A stretch of DNA of 64,000 nt, from positions 45,028 through 109,027 of the forward strand of contig CAZBZS010000003.1 of NCBI GenBank assembly GCA_964496475.1. The letters run 5' to 3'. Shown here one piece after another: positions 1-9,600 of this stretch; the stretch's first letter is position 1; each line of letters starts with the position of its first letter. Made by a program: the position numbers and the translations under genes. The DNA comes from JASLPR01 sp964496475 (lineage in GTDB: Bacteria; Chloroflexota; UBA11872; VXNJ01). Under the pieces are notes generated by a model that ran no database searches, was not told the DNA's origin, and saw only the letters and a program-made list of their open reading frames with translations.

Positions 1-338
1 CCAGCGAATTAGCTCACCAGATCGTCATTCGAGCAAGTGAACGGAACGCGGCGGACGTAAAGCTGCTGGACATCCGCGAGCTGACGACGATCTCCGATTT
101 CTTCATAATTTGTACGGCCACCAGCACGGTTCACGTGCGGGCGCTGGCAGACGAGGTGCTCGTGGGAATGAAAGAGGATGTCGCCCGCCGGGGCAAGGCC
201 GAGGGCACGCCTTCGGATGGTTGGATGATCGTGGACTTCGGCGATGTGATGGTGCATATATTCTTGGAGGAGAAACGGAGCTACTATGCGTTGGAAGAGC
301 TCTGGGCGGCTGCGCCGGCCCTGGTACACATGCCTTAG
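1..338 (+). CDS. rsfS: Ribosomal silencing factor RsfS (5' truncated by window edge)
   Basis: The reading frame is open from base 3 to a TAG at 336-338 and gives about 111 residues of a RsfS/Iojap protein; the true start lies outside the window. Visible family features are the segment DVKLLDIRELTTISDFFIIC, the GTPSDGWMIVDFGDVMVHIF core and the YYALEELWAAAP end. RsfS binds ribosomal protein uL14 on the large subunit and blocks subunit joining when nutrients are short. The residues left cover most of the usual domain. It is followed 23 bases later by a small membrane-protein gene on the same strand. Confidence 0.95.
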   Translation, partial: SELAHQIVIRASERNAADVKLLDIRELTTISDFFIICTATSTVHVRALADEVLVGMKEDVARRGKAEGTPSDGWMIVDFGDVMVHIFLEEKRSYYALEELWAAAPALVHMP

Positions 339-361
339 GGCAACCTAGGAGAATACGACCC

Positions 362-538
362 ATGAAGGCGAGAAAAGCGCTGATCGCGATTGGCCTGATA
401 TCGGGCGCCGCTTTCGGGGTGGGTTTCGGGGCCGGTGTGTTCATATCCCAACGATGGCGGTGGGTAACCGACTGGGCCCGCGGCAACTGGCCGGGTTCGG
501 GCCAAGAAGACGTTAAGTACGGGGCGTTCCGGCAGTAG
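362..538 (+). CDS. Small single-pass membrane protein, function unknown
   Basis: A 58-residue product starts MKARKALIAIGLISG, with an AGGAGA ribosome binding site at 348-353, eight bases before the ATG. Residues 5-29 are a glycine- and alanine-rich hydrophobic segment, followed by a short polar tail containing RWRWVTDWARGNW. That layout suggests one membrane helix with a basic N-terminus. It lies just downstream of rsfS and is probably co-transcribed with it. I do not recognise a family. The good ribosome binding site and clean hydrophobic profile make it a credible small gene rather than noise. Confidence 0.6.
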   Translation: MKARKALIAIGLISGAAFGVGFGAGVFISQRWRWVTDWARGNWPGSGQEDVKYGAFRQ

Positions 539-581
539 ACCGCTTATCCGGTTCGGGTGGGCAGGGCGGCGGCGATCCCGG

Positions 582-2939
582 TCAGCCCCACAGTTCGACG
601 ATCGTGGTCCCGGCGCCGCCTTCATGCAGGGCGGCATCGGCGAAGCGCTCGACCAGCGGATGACTGCTGAGATGCCGCTGGACGGCCGAGCGCAGGGCGC
701 CGGTACCGCGTCCGTGAATCAGGTGAACCTTCTTGCGGCCCTGCAACAGAGCGCGGTCGATTTCCACGTCGACCGCTTCGGCCGCTGCTTCGACCCGCAG
801 ACCATGGAGGTCGGCTTCAAGGAACCCTGAACTGGGGACGGGCAGCGGTCGCCCCGTGGCGCCGGTGCGACGGGGCGGCGGCGAGGCGCTTTCCACACTC
901 TCTATTTCTTCAGGCGCGGTGCGCATGCGCATGGCGCCCACCAGAACCTCGATGTCATGTCCGGCGGCGTCGACGGAAATGACTTCCCCGAGGCCGCGAA
1001 TGCCACGCAGACGCACCCGGTCGCCCGGTCGCACGGCGGGCAGATCGCGAACCGGATCGGTCAGGTCGCCGGGCTCGAAGCCACTATCGTCTAGACTCTC
1101 CTGGAGGTCTCTAGCCGCCCGCACTCGACTGCCCAGACGGCTGCGATCCTGCTTGCGGGCATCCTTGTCGGATTGCTTCGCCAGGGACTGCATCTGGCGT
1201 AGCACGCGGCGGGTCTCCCGGCGAGTCTCGCGCCAGCGCTCGGCGTCGTATTCGGCCGCTGTTTCGGCTTCGGCGGTCGCGGCCGAGCGAGCCTCCCGCG
1301 CAGTGTCCAGCTCGGCCGCGGCCCGGCGTCGATCCTCGTCGGCGGCATCGGTGTCGGCGCGCAGACGGGCAAGCAGTTGCTCCGTGACCCGGTGATCGCC
1401 ACCTGCGAGCTCTCGGGCGCGATCCGTCACTTTTTCGTCCAATCCCAGACGAACCGAGATGTCGATGGCGTTGCTCGCCCCGGCAATCCCCATCCGCAAT
1501 TCAAACGTGGGCGAGAGAGTCTTGAGATCGAATTCGACGCTGGCATTTTCGATGTCGGGATGTTGATAGGCGAAATGCTTGAGCTCAGCGATATGGGTGG
1601 TGGCAACCAGCTGGCAGCCGTTGGCCAGAAGGCTCTCGACGATGGCCCGCGCCAGGGCGCCCCCCTCGGCCGGATCGGTGCCTGCCCCGATTTCGTCGGC
1701 GAGCACAAGATCGCCGGAGCCCGCCTGTCGGACCATCTCCACCAAGTTGGTCATGTGCGACGAAAACGTGCTCAGGCTCTGCTCGATACTCTGCTCGTCG
1801 CCGATGTCGGCGAAGATCTGCTCGTAAACGGCGATGCGGGATTCGGGAGCGGCCGGGATATGCAACCCACAGGCGGCCATGAGATGCAGAAGGCCGGCAG
1901 TCTTGAGGGCGACGGTCTTCCCGCCGGTGTTGGGCCCGGTGATAAGAAGGGCGGCGAAGCCGTGCTCCGGTCCCAGGCGGATATCGATCGGCACCGCGTC
2001 TTCGCCAAGAAGCGGATGGCGGGCTCGGCGGAGATCGAACGAGCGGTCGGGGTCCACTTCCGGAGCGGTTGCGCCGGTAGCCCGAGCATAACGGGCCCGC
2101 GCCAGGGCGACATCGACATCGGCGACAATCGTCAGGTTCTGCCTGAGAATTTCGCCGGAACTCGCGACCTGCCCGGTCAGCTCGGCAAGGACCCGATCGA
2201 TTTCGCGCCCCGCCTCAAGTTGCAGGCGACGCCACTCGTTGTTGAGATCCACGAGTTCCAGCGGTTCCATGAACACCGTCAGGCCGGACGCGGAAACGTC
2301 GTGGATGACGCCGGGGAAATCGCGACGATGCTCATGCCGGATCGGGATGACAAAGCGGCCGGCGCGCTCCGTATAGATGGGTTCTTGCACGTAGCCCCGG
2401 CGACGCTCCGCCTGCAGAACACGCTCGATACCAGCCTGGAGACGCTGTTGGGCGCGGCGGCCTTCGGCGCGGATTCGAGCGAGCGCCGTAGAGGCGGAAT
2501 CGAGAACCGTGCCGTCATCAGCGAGGCAGCGGGAGATCGCCGCCGCCAGGTCGGGCAGAGGGTCGATCTGACCGGCGAGTTCCGACAGACCGGGAGCGAC
2601 TTCGCGGACGTTGGCGAACCCCGCCCGCAACCCGGCCGCGCCCCGGATCGTGGCGGCCACCCGCAGCAGATCGGCCGCGTCGAGACGGGACTCCACGCCG
2701 GCCGCGTCCAGTTGCGAACCGATATCGCTCACCGCCCCGACGGTCAGGCCGAGATTTATCTCCAGGGCATCGCGGGCTTCCGTGACCTCATTTAGCAATC
2801 GGCGCACGCTGTCGGAGCCGGTCGCGGGGCGGAGATCGCGAATCTGCTGGCGGCTGAGCGAAAAAGCCGTGTAGCCGGCGGCCTGCTCAAGGATGGCCGG
2901 GAGCTCGAGGACGGCCAGGGTACGGGCGGAGGTAGCCAT
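582..2939 (-). CDS. mutS2: Endonuclease MutS2 (Smr-domain MutS family)
   Basis: The 785-residue product matches full-length MutS2. The ATPase Walker A is LITGPNTGGKTVALK near residue 340, the Walker B region is VLADEIGAGTDPAEGGAL, and an AT-rich-helix-free coiled stretch (many A, E and R residues) links to a C-terminal Smr domain with DLHGLRVEAA and HLIHGRGTGALR. MutS2 acts in recombination control and in rescue of collided ribosomes rather than in mismatch repair; the Smr domain is the nuclease part. It lacks the mismatch-recognition domain I of MutS. The gene is transcribed leftwards and its start is 27 bases from the stop of the M23 peptidase gene. Confidence 0.96.
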   Translation of the reverse strand: MATSARTLAVLELPAILEQAAGYTAFSLSRQQIRDLRPATGSDSVRRLLNEVTEARDALEINLGLTVGAVSDIGSQLDAAGVESRLDAADLLRVAATIRGAAGLRAGFANVREVAPGLSELAGQIDPLPDLAAAISRCLADDGTVLDSASTALARIRAEGRRAQQRLQAGIERVLQAERRRGYVQEPIYTERAGRFVIPIRHEHRRDFPGVIHDVSASGLTVFMEPLELVDLNNEWRRLQLEAGREIDRVLAELTGQVASSGEILRQNLTIVADVDVALARARYARATGATAPEVDPDRSFDLRRARHPLLGEDAVPIDIRLGPEHGFAALLITGPNTGGKTVALKTAGLLHLMAACGLHIPAAPESRIAVYEQIFADIGDEQSIEQSLSTFSSHMTNLVEMVRQAGSGDLVLADEIGAGTDPAEGGALARAIVESLLANGCQLVATTHIAELKHFAYQHPDIENASVEFDLKTLSPTFELRMGIAGASNAIDISVRLGLDEKVTDRARELAGGDHRVTEQLLARLRADTDAADEDRRRAAAELDTAREARSAATAEAETAAEYDAERWRETRRETRRVLRQMQSLAKQSDKDARKQDRSRLGSRVRAARDLQESLDDSGFEPGDLTDPVRDLPAVRPGDRVRLRGIRGLGEVISVDAAGHDIEVLVGAMRMRTAPEEIESVESASPPPRRTGATGRPLPVPSSGFLEADLHGLRVEAAAEAVDVEIDRALLQGRKKVHLIHGRGTGALRSAVQRHLSSHPLVERFADAALHEGGAGTTIVELWG

Positions 2940-2966
2940 CTGGGAATGATATCTGGCGACCCGGGG

Positions 2967-4556
2967 TTAGCCGCCCAGAATGTCTGTTTCGAGCCAGGGC
3001 GCCGGGTCCAGCGGGATATTGTGGACGCGAATTTCCAGATGTAGGTGGGCCCCTACCGAGCGACCGGTGTTGCCCACGAGACCCACCGTCTGGCCGGCGA
3101 ACACCTGACCGCCGGTCTGGACGTTGATCGCCGAGAGGTGGGAATATCCAGTGAAAATGCCCCAGCCGTGGTCGAGGATGACCGTTTTACCGCGGATGGG
3201 GAGGTCCCCGGTCCAGACCACGACCCCGTTCTGGGCGGCGGCGACCTCAGCCCCTCCGGGAGCGGCGATGTCGAGTCCGCTGTGAAAGCCCGGGACGGAG
3301 CCCGGCTCGTAGATGCGGTCGTCGCCGAACGGCGTGGTGATGGGTCCCACCACCGGCCACAGGAATCGACCCTGCCAGATGCGCCGGGCGGTGACGTTGC
3401 TATAGACGGCGGTGAGGGTGGCGTCCCCGGCCGCGATCACTGCCGGGTCGAGGGTCGAGACCAGGTGGTCGGGCACCTGGATGATCGACAATCCGAACTG
3501 CGCCAGATCCACAGTGAATTCGGTGTCGAGAACGCGGGTCGATTCGCCATCGGCGATGTTAATGGCGACCGGCACCGGACCGGGCGGGGTGGAGCGGTCG
3601 ATGGGGATGAGCAGCATGTCGGCACCGGCAGCGCAAAAGCCGGAAATATTGAGTCCGGCATACGCAACCGAAATCGCGCCGGCCACCCCCGAGACCCGGA
3701 TGACCGCCGAGCCCCCGGGGGCTACGTTCGCCGAGTCTAGCGTCAACGCCTCCGGCGTGCCCGTCAGATCGATCGGCGCGACTGTGGGCGCTACCGCGAA
3801 CTTCGGGATGAGCCCCGCCTCTTTCGCGATGTCACCGGAGTTCGCGGCGGAGACCACCCCCACCGCCCCGCCGAGGCCTTCCATCGTGAAGACCTGGAGC
3901 ACCTGTCGCTGGGTGCGCACGGCCTGGAACGGGCCGAAATCCTGAAACGCTATCGGCAGCCCGTATAGTTCGCGCCAATCATCCCCGTCGAACACCTCGC
4001 GGAACAGCGGATAGGGATCGAGCAACGCGATGTGGTTTTGCTCGATCTGCTGGAATTGCTCGGGGTCTCGCGGATCGAGACCGGTATCGGCGGGCAGGGC
4101 GGCGTGCAAGGGGATCTGGCGGAAGTTGAACAGGAAATCGTCGAGACCGAGGGAGTTGAGCTCGTCCAGGGTGTTGAAGTAATTCACGCCCTCGCGCGCC
4201 GGGTCCCACTGGAGGATGGCTTTCTGGAACGCCTGGGTGGTGAAGCCGCGGAACTCAAACCGCTGGGACACCGGGAAGCCGAGAGCGGAGACGCCGCCCT
4301 CCGCCTGGAACATCTCCCAGAATCGGGCCTGCTCGTCGTCGGAAACGACGTACCCGAGATCGGTGTCGCCGCCGGTCTCGGAGAAAAACCAGCCCCCGGC
4401 GACGGCGAAGTTGGATGACGGCAGGCAGATACGGGCGTGGGCGGGGGATGGGGGGATGAGCCCGGCGAGCAGGCCAACTATAGCCAACGCCCCGAGCAAT
4501 GCCCAAGCGCGGCGTCCTAACACGGTGGCGCCGAATCCGGAGCGGTAGGTGCGCAC
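2967..4556 (-). CDS. Secreted M23-family (LytM/NlpD-like) peptidase
   Basis: This is an exported cell-wall-type peptidase. The N-terminus carries a hydrophobic segment (AWALLGALAIVGLLAGL) ending near PAHA, a likely signal peptide. The middle has repeats typical of Chloroflexota surface proteins, with GGVSALGFPVSQRFEF as the clearest unit, and a beta-rich linker. The C-terminal LytM domain shows the zinc-ligand motifs HSGLDIAAPGG and GAHLHLEIR. I chose the GTG at 4556 because it places the signal peptide near the N-terminus; an in-frame GTG at 4652 would add 32 residues that look non-native. It is probably a peptidoglycan or crosslink hydrolase, or a scaffold for one. Confidence 0.9.
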   Translation of the reverse strand: MRTYRSGFGATVLGRRAWALLGALAIVGLLAGLIPPSPAHARICLPSSNFAVAGGWFFSETGGDTDLGYVVSDDEQARFWEMFQAEGGVSALGFPVSQRFEFRGFTTQAFQKAILQWDPAREGVNYFNTLDELNSLGLDDFLFNFRQIPLHAALPADTGLDPRDPEQFQQIEQNHIALLDPYPLFREVFDGDDWRELYGLPIAFQDFGPFQAVRTQRQVLQVFTMEGLGGAVGVVSAANSGDIAKEAGLIPKFAVAPTVAPIDLTGTPEALTLDSANVAPGGSAVIRVSGVAGAISVAYAGLNISGFCAAGADMLLIPIDRSTPPGPVPVAINIADGESTRVLDTEFTVDLAQFGLSIIQVPDHLVSTLDPAVIAAGDATLTAVYSNVTARRIWQGRFLWPVVGPITTPFGDDRIYEPGSVPGFHSGLDIAAPGGAEVAAAQNGVVVWTGDLPIRGKTVILDHGWGIFTGYSHLSAINVQTGGQVFAGQTVGLVGNTGRSVGAHLHLEIRVHNIPLDPAPWLETDILGG

Positions 4557-4736
4557 GCTTTTGGTGGCCGCCTGACAAACGGAACCATAACAAAATTCAA
4601 TCGGGACTCTCCCGGTGACAGCGAAGAGGGCGGAAGGACAAGGCCGGGTCACGAGCCGACGGACGCCCCGGCAGGTAGAACCGAAGGGCCGACGTTGCCG
4701 TTATCCAGATCGGGTGCATAAAGGGATGGCCACGAT

Positions 4737-6620
4737 TTACTGCGGTCCAAGCTGAAAATCGACAACCACGTTTCGGGCCGCTGGCGATCCGGGCGGTAAG
4801 GATTGAGATATCACCACCAGCGTCTGATCTACTTCAGCAGGCAGTTTCTGCACGATTCCCGGCGCCAGCCCGGCGGCGTCCAGCGCCAACAGCGCCTGCC
4901 CGAGTTCGAGCCCACGCAGATCGGGCACGGTGATGGACTCGGGTTTATAGACGCGCAGGGCGACCGTGGCGCCGGGCTCAACCGACGATCCGGCCCCGGG
5001 CTGCTGGGCGACCACCTCACCCGGCTGGTACGTAAGCGCGGCGTCGGGCACCTCCTCGATCGCCGCGTTCAGGCCCAGGTCGGTGATGATCCGCAGGGCG
5101 TCCTCTTCCGGGAGGCCGACCACGCTCGGAATGCCCAGACGTTGCGCGCCGCGGCTCACCTCGATCACGATCTGGGTGCCTTTGGGCAGAACCTGTCCCG
5201 GTTCGGGGGACTGACCGATAACGATTCCGGCGGGCCGGTCCTTGTCGAACACCGGCACTTCGACGACCACAAATCCAAGTTCGAGTAGGGCTTCGCGGGC
5301 CTCCAGGGCGGTGCGATTCTGGACGCCGATTAGGAACGCGCTCGCCTCCCCGCGAGCGACAAAGACGGTCAGGGTGGCGCCGGTACGAACGCGGGCGCCG
5401 GGCTCCGGATCCTGTCGGATCACCGTACCGGGAGCGATGTCGGGCGCGACCTCTTCCTGGACGGCGAGTTCGATATCGAGGCGGGCGGCTTCCACCTGAA
5501 CCTCAGCCTGCTGCCTTCCGGCGAAATCGGGGACGAGTATCAACCGCCCGGTGCCCACCGCCGCGTCAGCGTTGGGGTCGGTCGGCTCCGGATCGGAGAA
5601 GGCTGAGCGGAACTCGATCATCGTGTCTTCGATCGGTCCCAGGGGATTGCCGAACCGTGGAACGAGCGCGAGAAAAGTGACGATGCCGGCGATTGCCACC
5701 AGCGCCAGCATCCAGGGCTTGACGCGGTGACCGTGAAGCTCAGGGACCGGCCGGGTAGGCAAGTAGGCGCGGCGGCCGGGGACGAATCGGGGCTGGCGCC
5801 GGCGAGCCGGTCGGCGGGCAACCGGAATGAAGTTGCGGCGGTTGGCCGGGCCGGCGGCCACCAGCTCCTGAGAGAGTTGGCGCAGTCCGGACTGTCGCTG
5901 GCGCGGGGAGCGGCTGGTGGCGCGGCGCAGCACCCGATCCAGGCCGGGGGAGAGCGCGGCGCGTCGATCCGCCTCGCCGCCCGCCGGTGACGGACCCGGC
6001 AGCAATTGGCGTATCAGGCTGGCGACCCCGTAGACGGCGGTGCGAGCGGTAAAAGCGCCTCCGCCGTCAGCCTCCGGAGGGATCGACGCGGGCAGAGTCG
6101 TCGTCGCGGATGCTCCCAGACGGAGGAGCCAGGGCAGGATCGGCAGAAGCCAGGAGTGCAGAATGACCACGCCACCCCCGGGTACCTCCCGAAGCAGGTG
6201 GGCGGGCAAAACGGGCGCCGGGAACCCGGCATCGACGATGTGAGCCACCGATCGGGCTACCTCGACGCTGAGATGAACCGCACGAATCGGGCTGACCCGA
6301 ATAGCCTCACCGGATTCTCCGGTGAACCGCATTCCCTCCGGGTCATCCGTCATGACTACGTACAGCGTCTCCGAAGCCGGATGGATCTCGATCGGGCGCC
6401 AGCCGGGAAAGGAAGCGCCGTTCCATAGCTCGGCGGCAGCCGGAATCTCGGCGGCGGCTCCGGGTTCGAGTTCGCTGAGATCAAATATAGCGCCGAGCAT
6501 CGGGGCATCGTCGCTACGCCGCCTGCAGCGATAAAACTCTGCCGGGCCAAGAGCGAAACTCCGACCGAGGGAATCGTATTGATCGGCGATCGCGGCCAGG
6601 GGATCGGTGTTGACTACCAT
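4737..6620 (-). CDS. PASTA-repeat membrane protein with a degenerate kinase-like N-terminus
   Basis: The 627-residue product has a cytoplasmic region (residues 1-300), one membrane helix (about 302-321, KPWMLALVAIAGIVTFLALV) and four extracellular PASTA repeats up to the C-terminus. This is the layout of PknB-type serine/threonine kinases, which sense peptidoglycan fragments. The first 260 residues follow the kinase order: a hinge-like LYVVMTDDPEG, a catalytic-loop-like stretch at 131-155, AVYGVASLIRQLLPG resembling the F-helix region, and LSPGLDRVLRRATSRSPRQR resembling the last helices. The usual catalytic lysine, HRD and DFG motifs are absent. It is therefore probably a pseudokinase sensor. 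It sits immediately downstream of smc. Confidence 0.82.
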   Translation of the reverse strand: MVVNTDPLAAIADQYDSLGRSFALGPAEFYRCRRRSDDAPMLGAIFDLSELEPGAAAEIPAAAELWNGASFPGWRPIEIHPASETLYVVMTDDPEGMRFTGESGEAIRVSPIRAVHLSVEVARSVAHIVDAGFPAPVLPAHLLREVPGGGVVILHSWLLPILPWLLRLGASATTTLPASIPPEADGGGAFTARTAVYGVASLIRQLLPGPSPAGGEADRRAALSPGLDRVLRRATSRSPRQRQSGLRQLSQELVAAGPANRRNFIPVARRPARRRQPRFVPGRRAYLPTRPVPELHGHRVKPWMLALVAIAGIVTFLALVPRFGNPLGPIEDTMIEFRSAFSDPEPTDPNADAAVGTGRLILVPDFAGRQQAEVQVEAARLDIELAVQEEVAPDIAPGTVIRQDPEPGARVRTGATLTVFVARGEASAFLIGVQNRTALEAREALLELGFVVVEVPVFDKDRPAGIVIGQSPEPGQVLPKGTQIVIEVSRGAQRLGIPSVVGLPEEDALRIITDLGLNAAIEEVPDAALTYQPGEVVAQQPGAGSSVEPGATVALRVYKPESITVPDLRGLELGQALLALDAAGLAPGIVQKLPAEVDQTLVVISQSLPPGSPAARNVVVDFQLGPQ

Positions 6621-6626
6621 GTTCAG

Positions 6627-9600
6627 CTAGGCGCTGGAGGAGACCTCGACCCCGGCGGAAGCGCCCGCACCGTCAACCCCGTTCATGCGGACGGAGACAA
6701 GTTGGGATACGCCATTGGCCGGCATCGATACCCCGAGGATGGAATCGGCTTCCTCAATGGTACCGGGATTATGGGTGATTACGATGAACTGAGTGCGGCT
6801 GGCGAACTCGTGCAGAATGCGGCGAAAGCGAATCGTGTTGGCTTCGTCGAGCGCCGCGTCCACCTCGTCCAGCACGCACAGCGGACCCGGTCGGGCGCTG
6901 AACATGGCGAAGAGCAGCGCGATGGAGACCAAGGAGCGCTCGCCACCCGACAGCGCCTCCAGCCGCTGGGTGCGTTTGCCGGGCAGCTTCGCCGTGATTT
7001 TAATCCCGGAAGCTGCGGGTTCCTCTGGATCGGACAGGACGATGTCGGCGTCGCCGCCGTTGAACAGGATTCTGAAGTACTCGCGGAACTCAGTCCGGAT
7101 GAGATTGAACGCCTCCATGAATTCGCTCTGCACCGCGCTCTCAAGCTCGCCCGTGAGCTTGCGCAGCTCCTCCACCGTATGTTCCATATCCTGGATCTGC
7201 TCACCCAGATCGCGGAACCGTTCGCCTTCCTCCTGGAACTGTTGGGGAGCCAGCGGATTGACAGGACCGGCTTCGTGGACCAGGCGGCGGAGCCGTTCGA
7301 TCTCGGCTTCCAGCTCGCCCACCGGACGCGAGTAGCGATGCGGTTCCAGCGGTTCAGGGCCCAGTTCCTGTGATATGCGCTCCCGGATGTCGGTGACGCG
7401 CTGACCGGCGGACTCAGCCCGGTCGCCGGCGGCGCAAATCGCGTTGGTTATCTCCCCCCGTTCGACCACCCGCGCGCGTTGCACCAGGTCGGCCTGACGG
7501 CGGGAGAATTCAAGTTCGGCAATCTGGCGGCGTCCTTCTTCAGCGGCCTCCAGCAGCGCCGGTAGCTCGGCCCGGGCGGTGGCCGCTCGCGCTTCGCCGG
7601 ATTCGGACTCGGCATGCGCGGATTCGAGCCGCTCGCCGATGGCGGCGACTTCGGCCGCGAATTTCTCGCTGTCCCGCTCGGTCGATTCGACCAGGTTCTG
7701 CTGGGTATTGAGCCGGTTGCGGGCATTCTTCAGGCGCTCCTTCTCCAGCGTCAGGCGAGACCGAATCTCGCTGATCCCGGAGGCGCTAACCAACCGCTGA
7801 GAAGCAGCCAGGCTCTCCTCGGCAGACTCGACCGCCTCCCGAGACGGTCCGATGCCAGGTTGCAGCTCGGCCAGCCGCTCCCGGGCCGTCTGCAGGCGAG
7901 TGACGAGTTCATCGCCCGTGGCGGTGGTTCTTTCCACCAACTCCTGCCAGAAGGATTCCTGGCGACGGGCCAGCTTGAGCTCTTCCTCGCCGCCGCGGAG
8001 GCCCGAGCGCGTCCCGACGTCAACTAGGGTGGTGGCTTCAAGCTCCTCGTTGGCCCGCTCTTCCTCGGCCACGGCCACCGCCAGCGACTCCTCGGCCATC
8101 TTCTCCTTCCCCGTAGCGGCATCGGCCCGGGCCTTGGCGCCTTCCATCTCGGCTTCCAGCTCAACCGCACGCAGGCTGAGGTCGGCCACCGTCTCCTCGT
8201 CCCATCGCCCGACGAGAACCGAACCATCCTGATCCACGAGCTCTCCATCCAGCGTCACAAGCCGGTAGGCGGCGGCGCGGCGATCGTCGGCCCGCAGGCC
8301 TAGCGCGGTATCCAGGTGATCCACGACCACGATGGTGCGCAGCAACGGCAGGAGCGCCGCCTCAAAATCGGGCCTGACGCTAATTAGACCGTCGAGAGTG
8401 CCGACGATCCCGGGACCGGCGGGCGGGCCACCGCCAAACTGCCAGCGCCCTCCGGACTGCTCTGGAAAACCGACCGCGGGCCGGAAGCGGACCCGGGCGT
8501 CGTGCTCGCGGCGGAGGAAAGCGATGGCGTCGCCCAGATCCTCGAGCCGGTCGATGACCACATCCTCAAGCAGATGTCCCAGCGCGGCGTCGACTACCCG
8601 CGAGAATTCCGCCGGAATCGTCACAAAGCCGGTTCGCAACAAGCCGCGCACCCCGAGTTGATCGGCGTTTTCCAGCAGGGCGGCGATCCCTCGGCGCGCG
8701 GCGACGGATTCAGCCCCGGCAGTGGAGATGGCCTGAACCTCAGCGCGCATACCTTCGATGGCCGCGCGCTTTTCCAGAGCTTCGGTGCGGGCCCGTTCCA
8801 GTTCGGCGCGAAGCCCTCTCACCCGCGCCGCCGCCCCATCGCGAGCTTGGCGAGCCTCCACCAAGTGGGCCTCCGCATCGCGAACCCGGCGACCGGCGTC
8901 CACCACCTCGTCCTGGCGAGAGGCCATCGTCTGGCTGGCTTCCTGGAGATCCCCGGCTGCACTGGCGGCGTCTTTGTCGTTTTCAGTCTGGCGCGTGACC
9001 AGGGCCTGCTGCGACTGTTGCAGGCGGGCGACCTCCCCGGCCAGCTCGGCCGCGGCCTCCCTGGTTTCGGCGACGCCGGCCTGCAATCCGGCCATATGTT
9101 CGTCACTCGGCGCTTCAGGGCCGGCCTCACCCAGCTCCACCTCAAGCCCCGAGCAAGATGCCTCAAGCTCGGCCAGATCGACCTCCGTCTGCGCGACCAC
9201 CGCCGCGGCGCTCGTCTGGGCTTCAGACGCGTCGGCGAGTCGAGTTTCCAGATCGGCCAGGGCGCGCTCTTCGAATTCGACTCGCTGCGAAGCGAGCCGG
9301 GCGCCGGCGGTGAGATCACCGACGCTTGCGCGCAGCCCTTCATGGGCCACCTCCGCCCGGATCGACGTCTTGCGCGCGGCTTCCACTTGCTCCGGGGTGA
9401 CGATGGCGTCATCCTCGGCGTTCCCGGTCTCAAATTCAGCCAAGCGGCCCTCGGCCTCGGCGCGAGCGGCTAGCGCGCTCTCTTCGGCACCAATCGCTAG
9501 GGCAACGCGATGGGCCAGCAGAACTCGCGACCTCTCGTCTAGCTCGCGGGCGAGCTCCTTACTCCGAGCCGCCACCTCCGCCTGCTCGCACAGCACCTCC

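Noticed and set aside
1377..2795. Long open frame on + opposite mutS2
   Set aside because: It is antisense to a full-length, motif-rich mutS2, and its translation has no recognisable domain. High GC makes long shadow frames common here.
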